Shown: positions 7,456 to 16,535, numbered from the stretch's first letter. The stretch is DNA of 64,000 nt from Sulfuricystis thermophila (GCF_004323595.1 NZ_AP019373.1:2046001-2110000), one strand, 5' to 3'. Made by a program: numbers and translations. Notes: generated by a model not told the origin, from the sequence alone.

Positions 7456-10044
7456 ATGACCACTGCCTCTTTGCGCCTTGCCCGCATCCTCCCTTTCCTC
7501 CGCTGGTGGCCGCAGGTCACGAAGCAGACGCTCCGCGACGATCTGATCGCCGGGCTCACCGGCGCGCTGATCGTGCTGCCGCAAGGCGTCGCCTTCGCGA
7601 TCATCGCCGGCCTGCCGCCGCAATATGGCCTCTATGCCGCAATGATGCCCGCCGTCATCGGCGCACTGTTCGGCTCCTCGTGGCATCTCGTCTCGGGGCC
7701 GACCACCGCGATCTCGATCGCCGTGTTCGCTGCGCTCTCGCATACTGCCGAGCCCGGCTCGCCGCAATACATCCAGCTGGTGCTGACGCTGACTTTCCTC
7801 GTCGGCGTGTTCCAGCTGATCCTCGGTCTCGCGCGTCTGGGCGCATTGGTCAATTTCATCTCGCACACCGTGGTGATCGGCTTCACCGCCGGCGCGGCGA
7901 TCCTGATCGCCGCGAGCCAAGTGAAGAACTTCTTCGGCATCCCGATCCCGCGCGGCACGCCGTTTTACGAAATCCTCCATCAGCTCTACCTGCAGTTCTT
8001 CGCCATCAACCCGTGGGTGCTCTCGGTGAGCCTCATCACCCTGGCGACCGGCATCCTGACCAAGAAATACTTCAAGAAGATTCCCTACATGATCGCGGCG
8101 ATGATCGTCGGCTCGCTCTTCGCCGAGGCGCTCAACCTCTGGCAGGGGCAGGAAGTCACCGGCATCAGGACGGTCGGCGCACTGCCGGCGGGCCTGCCGC
8201 CGCTGTCGATGCCCGACTTCTCGCTCCCGGCGCTGAAGGCGACGTTCGGGCCGGCGTTGGTGATCACGATGCTGGCGCTCACCGAAGCGGTGTCGATCGC
8301 CCGCGCCATCGCCGTGCGCTCCGAGCAGCGCATCGACGGCAACCAGGAGTTCATCGGCCAGGGACTCTCCAACATCGTCGGCAGCTTTTTCTCGGCCTAC
8401 GCTTCGTCCGGTTCCTTCAACCGTTCCGGCGTCAATTACGAGGCGGGCGCCAAGACCCCGCTTGCCTCGGTGTTCGCTTCCCTCTCGTTGGTGTTGATCC
8501 TGCTGGCCGTGGCGCCCCTGGCGGCCTATCTGCCCACCGCGGCGATGGCCGGCATCCTGTTCCTCGTCGCCTGGGGACTGATCGACTTCCATCACATCAC
8601 ACACATCTGGCATACCAGCAAGGCGGAGTCCGCGATTCTCGCCACGACGCTCGTCGGCACGCTGGTGAATCTCGAAGCCGGCATCTTCCTCGGCGTCTTC
8701 CTGTCGCTCCTGATGTTCCTCTACCGCACCTCGAAGCCGGAAATGGTGCCGGTCGTGCCGGCGCCCGAGGAAGGGGCCTATCACTTCATACGCGCCAAGG
8801 GGCGCCCCGAGTGCCCGCAATTGCGCATCCTGCGCGTCACCGGCTCGCTCTATTTCGGCGCGGCGAGCCACGTGCAGTCTGTGCTGCAACAGATCGACGA
8901 GGACAATCCGCTGCAAAAATCCGTGCTGCTCACCTGCTCCGGGCTGTCCTACATCGACATCGCCGGCGCGGAAGTGCTGGCGCAGGAAGCGCGCCGCCGC
9001 CGGCGGCTGGGCGGCGGTCTCTACTTTTACCGCCTCAACCAGACCAACATGGCGCTCCTGCGCCAGGGCGGCTATGTCCATCAAATCGGCGAAGGGGCTT
9101 TCTTCCCGGTGATGACCAATGTCACCGGCGCGCTCTACTGGACGCTCGACCCGAACGTTTGCCGCACCTGCCGGACGCGCATTTTCAAGGAATGCAACAG
9201 CGGCATCCTGCCCGACGGCTTCCGCCGCCAGCGCCTGCTGCTCGCCACCGACGGCAGCGAATTCAGCCATGCGCCGGAAGAGATCGCCATCCAGCTCGCC
9301 AAGAGCTTCGGTGTCACGCTCGACGTGATGACGATGGTCGAATCCGTCGCCGACGACGAGATCGCCCGTGTGCGTCTGGCGCAGGCCGAGCGCAAGGCCA
9401 ATCTCGCCGGCGTGGCCTGCGAGCCCCAGGTGCGCTACGGCAAAGAGCCGGTGGCCGAAGTGATCCATGCCGCGCGGGCCTCTGACGCCAACATCCTCGT
9501 CATCGGCCGGCGGCCACCGCGCGGCGACATCAAGGAGCGCCTGGTCGGCGACATCGCCCAGCAGATCCTGATCCAGTCGCCCTGTCACGTGCTGATCGCC
9601 AACTGGCGCGCGCAGCCGATCAGCCGCCGCATCCTCGTCGCCAGCGACGGTTCATTGATTTCCGCCACCGCTGCCGAAGTCGCTACACAAATCGCCAAGG
9701 CCATGAACCTCCCGGTCACCGTGCTCACCGCCGCGAGCAGCGATGCCGAGCGCGCCCGCGCCGAGGAGGATCTCGCCGAGAAGATCGGCCTGATGAAGAT
9801 CGAGGGGGTCGGTGCCGAGCCGTGCATCGTCGCCAAACCGCCCGCCGAGGCGATCATCGAAACGGCCGAGGCGATCGGCGCCGATCTCGTCGTGATCGGC
9901 AACGATCAGAGAAAGGGGCTGGCCCGCACGCTCGCCGGCCAGACCACCGATCGCGTCGTCGGCGGACTTGGCTGCGCGGTACTGGTCGTCAAGCGTCCGC
10001 CGGAACCCGAGGCGCTCATCGAGGCGGTGAAGAAACAAGCCTAA
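7456..10044 (+). CDS. SulP-family permease fused to STAS and two UspA domains
   Basis: 862 residues from the ATG at 7456 (a GTG at 7435 would add 7). Membrane SulP domain about 20-430, with the motifs ALIVLPQGVAFAIIAGLPP and GLSNIVGSFFSAYASSGSFNRSGVN. STAS domain about 460-570 (SYIDIAGAEVL), then a Cys cluster CRTCRTRIFKEC that could bind metal, and two UspA domains (about 605-715 and 722-850). The first UspA ends IGRRPPRGDIKERLVGD and the second IGNDQRKGLARTLAG, so neither has the exact G-2x-G-9x-G-S/T ATP pattern. Likely sulfate or bicarbonate transport tied to stress or nucleotide sensing; the substrate is inference. Preceded by the operator at 7384. Confidence 0.87.
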   Translation: MTTASLRLARILPFLRWWPQVTKQTLRDDLIAGLTGALIVLPQGVAFAIIAGLPPQYGLYAAMMPAVIGALFGSSWHLVSGPTTAISIAVFAALSHTAEPGSPQYIQLVLTLTFLVGVFQLILGLARLGALVNFISHTVVIGFTAGAAILIAASQVKNFFGIPIPRGTPFYEILHQLYLQFFAINPWVLSVSLITLATGILTKKYFKKIPYMIAAMIVGSLFAEALNLWQGQEVTGIRTVGALPAGLPPLSMPDFSLPALKATFGPALVITMLALTEAVSIARAIAVRSEQRIDGNQEFIGQGLSNIVGSFFSAYASSGSFNRSGVNYEAGAKTPLASVFASLSLVLILLAVAPLAAYLPTAAMAGILFLVAWGLIDFHHITHIWHTSKAESAILATTLVGTLVNLEAGIFLGVFLSLLMFLYRTSKPEMVPVVPAPEEGAYHFIRAKGRPECPQLRILRVTGSLYFGAASHVQSVLQQIDEDNPLQKSVLLTCSGLSYIDIAGAEVLAQEARRRRRLGGGLYFYRLNQTNMALLRQGGYVHQIGEGAFFPVMTNVTGALYWTLDPNVCRTCRTRIFKECNSGILPDGFRRQRLLLATDGSEFSHAPEEIAIQLAKSFGVTLDVMTMVESVADDEIARVRLAQAERKANLAGVACEPQVRYGKEPVAEVIHAARASDANILVIGRRPPRGDIKERLVGDIAQQILIQSPCHVLIANWRAQPISRRILVASDGSLISATAAEVATQIAKAMNLPVTVLTAASSDAERARAEEDLAEKIGLMKIEGVGAEPCIVAKPPAEAIIETAEAIGADLVVIGNDQRKGLARTLAGQTTDRVVGGLGCAVLVVKRPPEPEALIEAVKKQA

Positions 10045-10060
10045 CGATCGGCACGGATGC

Positions 10061-10143
10061 AAAAGTCGGCGCTGGCGGGAAAACGAGAGCGTCCCGCCGG
10101 GCGCCGCCTCGCTTCGAATAGTCGGCGCTGGCGGGACGGCACC
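10061..10143 (+). repeat. Composite interspersed repeat (unit, inverted unit, unit)
   Basis: About 80 bp: a forward unit at 10061-10080, a 10-bp spacer, an inverted unit variant at 10091-10106 (GTCCCGCCGGGCGCCG), a 14-bp spacer and a second complete forward unit at 10121-10143. The first unit and the inverted unit can form a strong hairpin. The same order and near-identical spacing recur inside trpC at 58257-58334. Here it fills most of the gap between two convergent genes, where the hairpin could act as a terminator. Confidence 0.8.
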
Positions 10144-10162
10144 CCCGCCGATCGCTAACGGA

Positions 10163-10612
10163 TCACTCCTTGACGAAGGGCTTTTCCGTCGCCGACGCTT
10201 CGCTATCCTCGCGGTAGGGAAAGCGCACATGGCCGTAGCGGATCAGGAGCACGCCGAGCGCGATGAGGAACATCGCCGTGGCGACGGCCAGCATGCGCCA
10301 TTCGGTCATCTCCTTGATGTCGAGGATCAGATAGCGCGCCAGCGCGACGATGGCGATATACATCGGAAAGCGCACCGGCAGCTGGCCGGACTTGAAATAC
10401 TGGCCGATCATCGCCAGCACTTCGAGGTAAAGGAACATCAGCAACAGATCGGCCAACTGCACACGGCTTGCCGCGACCATCACCATCACTTCGTGGTACA
10501 TCGCCACCGCAGTGGCGATGCCGATCACCATCAGGCCGAGATATTCGACCAGATCGAGACCGCGGCTGAAAACCCGGCGCAGGCGGTCGAAGGTGTGAGA
10601 ACGGATATCCAT
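10163..10612 (-). CDS. PsiE-like (phosphate-starvation-inducible E) membrane protein
   Basis: 149 residues from the ATG at 10610-10612 (a TTG five codons upstream is the alternative). Four hydrophobic helices with the PsiE-family core around LLMFLYLEVLAMIGQYF and the conserved PVRFPMYIAIVALARYLI. The C-terminal tail is charged and cytoplasmic. The biochemical role of the family is unknown; in enterics it is induced by phosphate starvation. Single gene, convergent with the sulP-UspA gene, with the composite repeat between them. Confidence 0.75.
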   Translation of the reverse strand: MDIRSHTFDRLRRVFSRGLDLVEYLGLMVIGIATAVAMYHEVMVMVAASRVQLADLLLMFLYLEVLAMIGQYFKSGQLPVRFPMYIAIVALARYLILDIKEMTEWRMLAVATAMFLIALGVLLIRYGHVRFPYREDSEASATEKPFVKE

Positions 10613-10720
10613 TTGGCGAGCAGGCAAGCAATCAAATGAGATCAGTTTAGCGCGGATGACGCCGCTGCCAGCACGGATCGACCGTCGCTGCGCCCGATCA
10701 ACGGATGCGCACAGCGGGCT

Positions 10721-11083
10721 TCATGAGCGCAGACGGCCTTCCAGTTCGCTGCCAATCACGGCAAGCATACGGTCGCGATAACGGCTGGCGCCGAAATGGT
10801 ATTGCAGCACCGTGCAGGCGACCGGCGCGCAAAGGTCGCAGCGCCCCGCAGCGAGAAAACGCCGCCAGGCGATGATCGGCGCATCACCGAGCGTCGGGTC
10901 GATGCAGACCCACAGACGCTCCTCGAGCACCACCTGGAAAGGCTCGAGCCCCGGCAGATCGAAGCGCCATTGCGCGATGCGCGGCTTACGAAGTCTCAAG
11001 CGCCGCCAGGCATTCCAGGTCACGGCCGGAATGCGATGCGGGTACTCGTCGAGCACCGGAAAATCCGCCAGCCGCGCATACAT
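10721..11083 (-). CDS. Conserved protein of unknown function at the end of the CBB operon
   Basis: 120 residues, no family recognised. Soluble, rich in Arg and Trp (RIPAVTWNAWRRLRLRKPR), with three Cys in a CDLCAPVAC cluster near residues 86-94 that could bind a metal or form a disulfide. The ATG at 11081-11083 lies 4 bp after the stop of the aldolase fusion gene, so it appears to be the last cistron of the cbb operon. Position suggests a role in CO2 fixation or sugar-phosphate metabolism, but nothing in the sequence identifies it. Confidence 0.6.
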   Translation of the reverse strand: MYARLADFPVLDEYPHRIPAVTWNAWRRLRLRKPRIAQWRFDLPGLEPFQVVLEERLWVCIDPTLGDAPIIAWRRFLAAGRCDLCAPVACTVLQYHFGASRYRDRMLAVIGSELEGRLRS

Positions 11084-11087
11084 TGCC

Positions 11088-12260
11088 CTACTCCCGCATG
11101 TAATCGCCCTTGATGCGATCGGCGGCATGCGGCCGGAACACGCGGTTTGCATAATCGAGATGGCGCTCATCCTGCATGTAGGCGCCTTCTGCCGCGGCAC
11201 TGGCGAGGCGGATCAGCCAGGCGCGTCGATAACGGACGTCTTCATGGATCGCGCGGCCGATCGCCACCTCGCGCACCCCGGGCACCGAGCCGAGGAGGGC
11301 GCAGCCTTCGGCCTCGAAGTCCATTGCACGCGCCATGGCTTCCTCCGACCAGTTGAAGAGGATCACATGCTCGACATCGCGCCACGGCCGGCACTCGGTG
11401 AGCAACGCTTGGGCGCGTCCGGCCGCGCCGAATACGGTTGCGGTGCGCATGACTTCGTCGGCCACCGCCCGGCGAGCCGCATCGATGGCCGCGGTGTAGC
11501 TGGAATTGACGGCCGCCAGGGCATTGGCCGCTGCGGCGGCGGCGAGATCGGACAGTGCCGTGAAATAGTTGATTTTCGCTACGCCGCGCGCGATCAGGGC
11601 CTGGAACTGCTCGTCGGACAACCCGGTGCCGCCGTGAATGACGAGCGGCACGGCAACCGCTGCCGCGACCGCTGCGAGTCGGTCGAGGTCGAGACGTGGC
11701 TCGCCGCGGAAGCGTCCATGCACGGTACCGACGGAAACGGCCAGGAAATCGACCCCGCTGGCATCGACATAGCGGGCCGCCTCCTCGGGAGAAGTCATGC
11801 GCATTGCGCCGGGATGGCGCTCGGCATCTTCACCTTCGACACCCGGCACATAGCCGAGCTCGCCTTCGACAGGCACGCCGACGCCATGCGCCATCTCGGC
11901 CACGTCGCGCGTGGTCGCCAGGTTGTCCTCGAAAGCAAGATGTGAGGCATCCACCATCACGCCATTGCAGCCGTGTCGGATCGCGGCGACGGCGCTGGCC
12001 ATGCCGCTGCCGTGATCGAGAAACAAGGCCACCGGCACGGTGCTCCGCTTGGCCTGCGCTTCCGCCGCCGCGACGAGGGATGCAAAGTCGTAGTGTGCGA
12101 AATGCGATTCGGCGAAACTCAAGATCACCGGCGCCTGGGCAGCCTCGGCACCGGCGAGGATCGCGGCGACGAAATTACTATCGACCGCGTCATAGGCGCC
12201 CACCGCATAGCCGTTGGCACGTGCGTGGCGCAGCATGTCCTTCAGATCGACGAGCGGCAT
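11088..12260 (-). CDS. Class II aldolase-like protein with C-terminal Dabb domain
   Basis: 390 residues. Residues 1-285 match the class II (zinc) fructose/tagatose-bisphosphate aldolase barrel: catalytic Asp82 and zinc ligand His83 (LFLDHGSG), the Glu-rich VEGELGYV, His181 (VSVGTVHGRF) and His209 (VIHGGTGLS). Residues about 295-388 form a second domain resembling the Dabb stress-responsive alpha/beta barrel (DVEHVILFNWSEEAM, then DERHLDYANRVFRPHAAD). Normal aldolases of this class end near residue 285-350 without it. It overlaps cbbY upstream by 19 bp and is part of the cbb operon; the housekeeping aldolase is encoded separately at 59155. The true substrate could be fructose/sedoheptulose bisphosphate or another ketose. 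Confidence 0.8.
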   Translation of the reverse strand: MPLVDLKDMLRHARANGYAVGAYDAVDSNFVAAILAGAEAAQAPVILSFAESHFAHYDFASLVAAAEAQAKRSTVPVALFLDHGSGMASAVAAIRHGCNGVMVDASHLAFEDNLATTRDVAEMAHGVGVPVEGELGYVPGVEGEDAERHPGAMRMTSPEEAARYVDASGVDFLAVSVGTVHGRFRGEPRLDLDRLAAVAAAVAVPLVIHGGTGLSDEQFQALIARGVAKINYFTALSDLAAAAAANALAAVNSSYTAAIDAARRAVADEVMRTATVFGAAGRAQALLTECRPWRDVEHVILFNWSEEAMARAMDFEAEGCALLGSVPGVREVAIGRAIHEDVRYRRAWLIRLASAAAEGAYMQDERHLDYANRVFRPHAADRIKGDYMRE

Positions 12261-12967
12261 CTTCCCTCCTCGTGAAAGCAGCGCAGCCGTGCCAGATCGA
12301 CGTCGGCGAGATCGGGCAGCACGGCCACGGCACCGGTGAAATCATCTCGGCGCGTCCAGGCGCTTTCGGTGACCAGCACCGGTATGCCAGCTGCCCGCGC
12401 CGCACGCACGCCGTTGCGCGAATCCTCGATGGCCAGGCAGTCCGCGCCCGTGAGCTGCAGCTCATTGAGCACCCAGTGGTAGATGTCGGGCGCCGGCTTT
12501 TTCGCCGCCGCCTGTTCGCCGGCGCCGATGACCTCGAAGCAGTCCAGCGGCAGATCGCCGAGCGTGGTGGCCAGCAGCACATCGACATTGGCACGCGAGG
12601 TGGTGGTGGCAATCGCCACGCGCACGTCATTTTCGGCCAGCTCACGGATCAAGCGCACCACGCCGGGCCGCGCCGGCACCTCGCCCATCTCGACGCGCCG
12701 CTCATAGATGCGCGTCTTGCGCTGGTGCAGCCGGGCGATGAACTCCGCGCTGTCCGCCTGCATCATGCGCCGTGGATCGACGCAGCGGCAGTAGTGCGTC
12801 AGCCGCTCCTTGCCACCGGCCACCGCCAGCAGTTCGACATAGAGCTCGACATCCCAGTGCCAGGGCAGGCCGAACTCCTGGAAGGCGGCATTGAAGGCCT
12901 GGCGGTGCGCCTCTTCGGTGTCGGCGAGCGTTCCATCGACGTCGAAGATCACTGCTGCGAGCGTCAT
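12242..12967 (-). CDS. cbbY: CbbY-like HAD phosphatase (xylulose-1,5-bisphosphate phosphatase)
   Basis: 241 residues, HAD superfamily. Motif I FDVDGTLADTEE (nucleophile and acid/base Asp), motif II Thr in VAIATTTSRAN, Lys in AAAKKPAPDIY and motif IV IEDSRNGVRAA. CbbY proteins hydrolyse xylulose-1,5-bisphosphate, a misfire product that inhibits RuBisCO; the location directly after cbbO supports that role. The start ATG overlaps the cbbO stop by 4 bp (ATGA). The 3' end overlaps the aldolase start. A generic sugar-phosphate phosphatase activity cannot be excluded. Confidence 0.88.
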   Translation of the reverse strand: MTLAAVIFDVDGTLADTEEAHRQAFNAAFQEFGLPWHWDVELYVELLAVAGGKERLTHYCRCVDPRRMMQADSAEFIARLHQRKTRIYERRVEMGEVPARPGVVRLIRELAENDVRVAIATTTSRANVDVLLATTLGDLPLDCFEVIGAGEQAAAKKPAPDIYHWVLNELQLTGADCLAIEDSRNGVRAARAAGIPVLVTESAWTRRDDFTGAVAVLPDLADVDLARLRCFHEEGRCRSSI

Positions 12968-15276
12968 TTCGTCAATCCCGCATAAAGCTGCGGCAGACGT
13001 TCGGGCAGGCGCTCGACGTGGTCGAGGATCAGGAAGTTTCTCTGGCCGAAGATGCGCGCCACATACTGGTCGGCACGCGGATCGAGCGTGAGACAAAACG
13101 GCACCACGCCGATGCGCCCGACATCCTCGACCGCCTTCTTGGCGTCGTAGCGCAGGTATTGCGGATCGCGCACGTCGATGTCGGCCGGCTCGCCGTCGGT
13201 GACGACGATCAGCAGTTTCTTGGCCGCACGCACCTGCGCGAGGTGATAGCCGGCATGACGGATCGCGGCGCCCATGCGCGTCGAAAAGCGCCCTTCCATA
13301 CCGGCAAGACGGGCCTTCGGAATCTCGTTCCAGGGCTGCTCGAAGTCTTTGTAGCGCTGGTAGAAGACGTTGTGGCGGCCATCGGAATAGAAGCCATGCA
13401 CCGCGAAGGCATCCCCCACCTTGTGGATCGCTTCGCCCAACAACACCGTCGCGGCGCGCGTCAGTTCCAGTACCGTATAGTCCTGGCCCGCCACCTTGTC
13501 GTTGGTCGATTCGGACAGATCGAGCAGCACTAGGACGGCGATGTCGCGCGTCTTCCTCACCGAGCGCATCATCACCCTGGGGTCGGGTTGCTGCCCCATG
13601 CGGATGTCGATCAAGGAGCGGATCGCGGCATTGATGTCGATCTCGTCCCCCTCTTCGAGTTTACGGATGCGCTGCACCCCTTGCGGCTGCAGTGCGTCGA
13701 GCAAATGTTTCAGGCGCTGCGTCACCTTGCGGTGCTCAGCGAGGATCGCGTCGACCACGGCGAGATCGCCGAACTTGGGGCGCTTTTCCAGCACGGTGGC
13801 CCAGGCTGGCCGCGCCAGCTGGATGTGATAGTCGAATTCGTCGTAATGGCGCGGTTCGGCCACTGGCTCCTTGCCTTCCTTGGCGTTGAACGAAATGCCG
13901 TCGTCGTCGAACAGTTCGGCAGCGCACACCCAGATTTCCTGTGCATCATCCCCTGCCGTCTCGACTTCGACCTCATTGACCATCTCCATCACGCTGACAT
14001 ACTTACGCACCTGCTGTTGTGGCATGAAGCCCGCTGCAATCGCCTGCTCATAGCTATATTCCTCGTATTCCCAGAGGTAGCGGTTATCGTCGCGGTAGGG
14101 TGCTTCCTGCACGTCGTGATAAGGCGAGAAGGGCAAGCGGCGTTTCATGAGTTCTTCGGCGAGTTCAAGACCCAACTCGATGGACACGCCGTTCGAGGCG
14201 AGATCCGCATTGGCGAAGCCCTCGCGCGCCCAGACCACGAGTGGATCGGCATCCTCATAGCCGGGATCGAGCAGCGCGCGGGCGATGCGGTTGAGATAGG
14301 CCCCGACCGACTCGCCTTTTGCTTGGGCGATATGAAACTGCGCCCAGAAGTCCTTGAGACGCGGAAAGCGACGGATCGCCAGCGTCTCGACGCGGGCGTC
14401 TTCGAAGAGCCCGACACAGGCCTGCTGCAACACCGACAGCCGATCGGCGTCGATGCGTGCCGTCGTCGCCACGACATGGGCGGCGCAATGCGCGGCGGCG
14501 GCGCGATACAGATCCAGCCCAGCAATACCGTTCCAGTCGTCATAGGCATCGGGCAGATGCAGAAAATAATCGGCGATGAAGGGCTTGAAGCCCTCGCGGC
14601 TTTCGAAGTCGCCAGCCGTCGGGCGCATGAAGAAATCGCGGCCCCACAGCGCGCGCAGATACATTCCGATGCGGCGGTGAATGTCGACGAACAGCGTGCC
14701 TTTGCGTTCTTTTTGCAGCATCGCCTTCGCCTCTTCGGATTCGAGGCTGAAGTAGCGCACCTGCTCGTCGAAGTTGCTGCGGTGCGCCTGCGCGCCCCAC
14801 AGCGCCCAGCGGCGCAGGCCACCGAGCGTCAAGACCCCCAAGAGCTGGTCGAGATGTTCGAGCATCGGCCGCAGACCGCGCGCCGCCTGGCCGAGCAGGA
14901 CGTTGAGGAGTTGCAGGTAGCCACGGAACAGCTCGGCATCACCGAGACGCTTGGCCGCGATCGGCGCGGTGGCGATCACCAATTCGATCACCGCGCCCGA
15001 GGTGCGCGAAGCGAATTGCAGGCAGGCTTGTGCGAAATCGGGGATGACATCTTCGCCAACCTCGCGGGCGACGCCCGGCACCTCCTCGATCCATGCGGCG
15101 ACGATGTCGCCACCGCGTCCCATGCGGTGGAGTGCGGCCGCGCTCTTGAGCCAATTGTCGAGGCCTCGCGGGCTCAGGATGCGCGCCGCCTCGTGCCATT
15201 CCGCCTCCAAAAGCTGCCGATGATTCTCCGGCAGCTCGTCGATCAATTCGCCATAGTCTTTGAGGTTCACGCTCAT
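12964..15276 (-). CDS. cbbO: CbbO, VWA-domain subunit of the RuBisCO activase
   Basis: 770 residues. Large alpha-helical N-terminal region and a von Willebrand A domain at about 560-770 with the MIDAS start DLSES, a second acidic/Thr element and VVTDGEP. CbbO binds RuBisCO through its VWA metal site and works with the CbbQ AAA+ ring to remove inhibitory sugar phosphates from closed active sites. The start ATG (15274-15276) is chosen because homology begins at MSVNLKDYGELIDEL; the longer frame has no support. It lies 16 bp after cbbQ, in the same operon. Confidence 0.93.
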   Translation of the reverse strand: MSVNLKDYGELIDELPENHRQLLEAEWHEAARILSPRGLDNWLKSAAALHRMGRGGDIVAAWIEEVPGVAREVGEDVIPDFAQACLQFASRTSGAVIELVIATAPIAAKRLGDAELFRGYLQLLNVLLGQAARGLRPMLEHLDQLLGVLTLGGLRRWALWGAQAHRSNFDEQVRYFSLESEEAKAMLQKERKGTLFVDIHRRIGMYLRALWGRDFFMRPTAGDFESREGFKPFIADYFLHLPDAYDDWNGIAGLDLYRAAAAHCAAHVVATTARIDADRLSVLQQACVGLFEDARVETLAIRRFPRLKDFWAQFHIAQAKGESVGAYLNRIARALLDPGYEDADPLVVWAREGFANADLASNGVSIELGLELAEELMKRRLPFSPYHDVQEAPYRDDNRYLWEYEEYSYEQAIAAGFMPQQQVRKYVSVMEMVNEVEVETAGDDAQEIWVCAAELFDDDGISFNAKEGKEPVAEPRHYDEFDYHIQLARPAWATVLEKRPKFGDLAVVDAILAEHRKVTQRLKHLLDALQPQGVQRIRKLEEGDEIDINAAIRSLIDIRMGQQPDPRVMMRSVRKTRDIAVLVLLDLSESTNDKVAGQDYTVLELTRAATVLLGEAIHKVGDAFAVHGFYSDGRHNVFYQRYKDFEQPWNEIPKARLAGMEGRFSTRMGAAIRHAGYHLAQVRAAKKLLIVVTDGEPADIDVRDPQYLRYDAKKAVEDVGRIGVVPFCLTLDPRADQYVARIFGQRNFLILDHVERLPERLPQLYAGLTK

Positions 15277-15292
15277 GGCGCCCTCGCGGCGG

Positions 15293-16096
15293 TCAGAAGA
15301 ATGTCGAAACGGCGGCGTCGAGCGCGTCGCGCATATCGGGGTCGTCGGTGATCGGCCGCACCAGCGCGACACGGCAGGCGGCAACGGGGCTCACGCCGCG
15401 CGCGATCAGCTCGCCGGCATGGATCAGCATGCGCGTCGAAATGCCCTCGTCGAGACCATGCCCCTTGAGGTTCCTCGCCCGCTCGGCGATCGAGACGAGC
15501 TTGTCGGCAATGGATGCTTCGATCTTCGCCTCATGAGCGACGATCTCCACCTCCACGCCGTGTTCGGGGTAATTGAAGTCCAGCGCGCCAAAGCGCTGCT
15601 TGGTCGATTGCTTCAAGTCCTTCATCAGGCTCTGGTAACCCGGGTTGTAAGAGATCACCAGATGGAAGTCGGGGTGTGCGCGCAGGAGTTCGCCCTTCTT
15701 TTCCAGCGGCAGCACGCGGCGGTTGTCGGTGAGCGGATGAATCACCACGGTGGTGTCCTGGCGTGCCTCGACGACCTCGTCGAGATAGCAGATCGCACCG
15801 TAGCGCGCGGCGATGGCGAGCGGCCCATCCTGCCAGCGCGTTCCCGATGCATCGAGCAGGAAGCGGCCAACGAGGTCGGAGGCGGTCATGTCTTCATTGC
15901 AAGCGACCGTCACCAGGGGTTTCCTCAGCCGCCAGGCCATGTGCTCGACGAAGCGCGTCTTGCCACAGCCGGTCGGGCCTTTGAGCATCATCGGCATCTT
16001 CGCCGCATAGGCGGCTTCGAAGAGCTCGACCTCGTCGGCGACGGGTCGATAGTAGGGCTGTTCGGTGATTCGGTATTGCTCGATCAGTTCGCTCAT
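15293..16096 (-). CDS. cbbQ: CbbQ, MoxR-type AAA+ RuBisCO activase
   Basis: 267 residues, normal for the family. Walker A GPTGCGKT at 40-47, Walker B AICYLDEV near 100, sensor region [12 protein letters not shown] and an Arg finger region further on. It forms hexamers that use ATP to remodel RuBisCO with CbbO. The start at 16094-16096 ([16 protein letters not shown]) is the family start. It is separated from cbbS by an intrinsic terminator, so it should be expressed at a fraction of the RuBisCO level. Confidence 0.94.
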   Translation of the reverse strand: MSELIEQYRITEQPYYRPVADEVELFEAAYAAKMPMMLKGPTGCGKTRFVEHMAWRLRKPLVTVACNEDMTASDLVGRFLLDASGTRWQDGPLAIAARYGAICYLDEVVEARQDTTVVIHPLTDNRRVLPLEKKGELLRAHPDFHLVISYNPGYQSLMKDLKQSTKQRFGALDFNYPEHGVEVEIVAHEAKIEASIADKLVSIAERARNLKGHGLDEGISTRMLIHAGELIARGVSPVAACRVALVRPITDDPDMRDALDAAVSTFF

Positions 16097-16112
16097 GATG
16101 CGCTCCAGGGTG

Positions 16113-16153
16113 AAAAAAAGCCCCGCCGCCGGAGAATGTTCGGCCGACGGGGC
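16113..16153 (-). terminator. Intrinsic terminator/attenuator between cbbS and cbbQ
   Basis: Read on the minus strand: a GC-rich hairpin at 16120-16153 (outer stem GCCCCG/CGGGGC, partly paired inner stem, loop around AACATTCT) followed directly by seven U at 16119-16113. This is a classical factor-independent terminator placed inside the operon, which would lower cbbQO transcription relative to cbbLS. Confidence 0.8.
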
Positions 16154-16178
16154 AAGCACTTACGGAACCGTGGCCGGC

Positions 16179-16535
16179 TTACACCATCTTGCCGCGATAC
16201 ACCACCATGTTGGCGCCCTGACTCTGCTTGAAGTTGTCATAGCCGATCAAGCGCACATGGTTGTTCGGATTGGCCTTGTGGCAGGCTTCCAGCTCGGCGA
16301 GGATGCGATCGACGTCGGTCTCGCCGAACATCGGCAGCTTCCACATGTACCAGTAGTGGCCCCAGGCGTTTTCCGGCTCGGTATGTTCGATCGCCGGGTT
16401 CCAGCCATTCTTGACGATCCATTCGATCTGTTTCCTGATTTGTCCGGCATCCATCGGCGGCAGGTAGGAGAAGGTGCCCATCTTGCGGCTCGCCGGATCG
16501 GAGAGGCGGGATTGGTAGTCTTGTACGTCGCTCAT
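16179..16535 (-). CDS. cbbS: RuBisCO small subunit, form I
   Basis: 118 residues, typical of form IA. Recognisable small-subunit features: the N-terminal [17 protein letters not shown], the [14 protein letters not shown] block, and [20 protein letters not shown] near the end. It assembles with CbbL as L8S8. Spaced 36 bp from cbbL with its own ribosome site. The short form without the long loop insertion fits the CbbQ/CbbO-associated (IAq) class. Confidence 0.96.
   Translation of the reverse strand: MSDVQDYQSRLSDPASRKMGTFSYLPPMDAGQIRKQIEWIVKNGWNPAIEHTEPENAWGHYWYMWKLPMFGETDVDRILAELEACHKANPNNHVRLIGYDNFKQSQGANMVVYRGKMV

Noticed and set aside
7432-9588. 718-codon open frame antisense to the sulP-UspA gene
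   Set aside because: Same shadow pattern; no domain recognisable, and the sense strand encodes a complete transporter.
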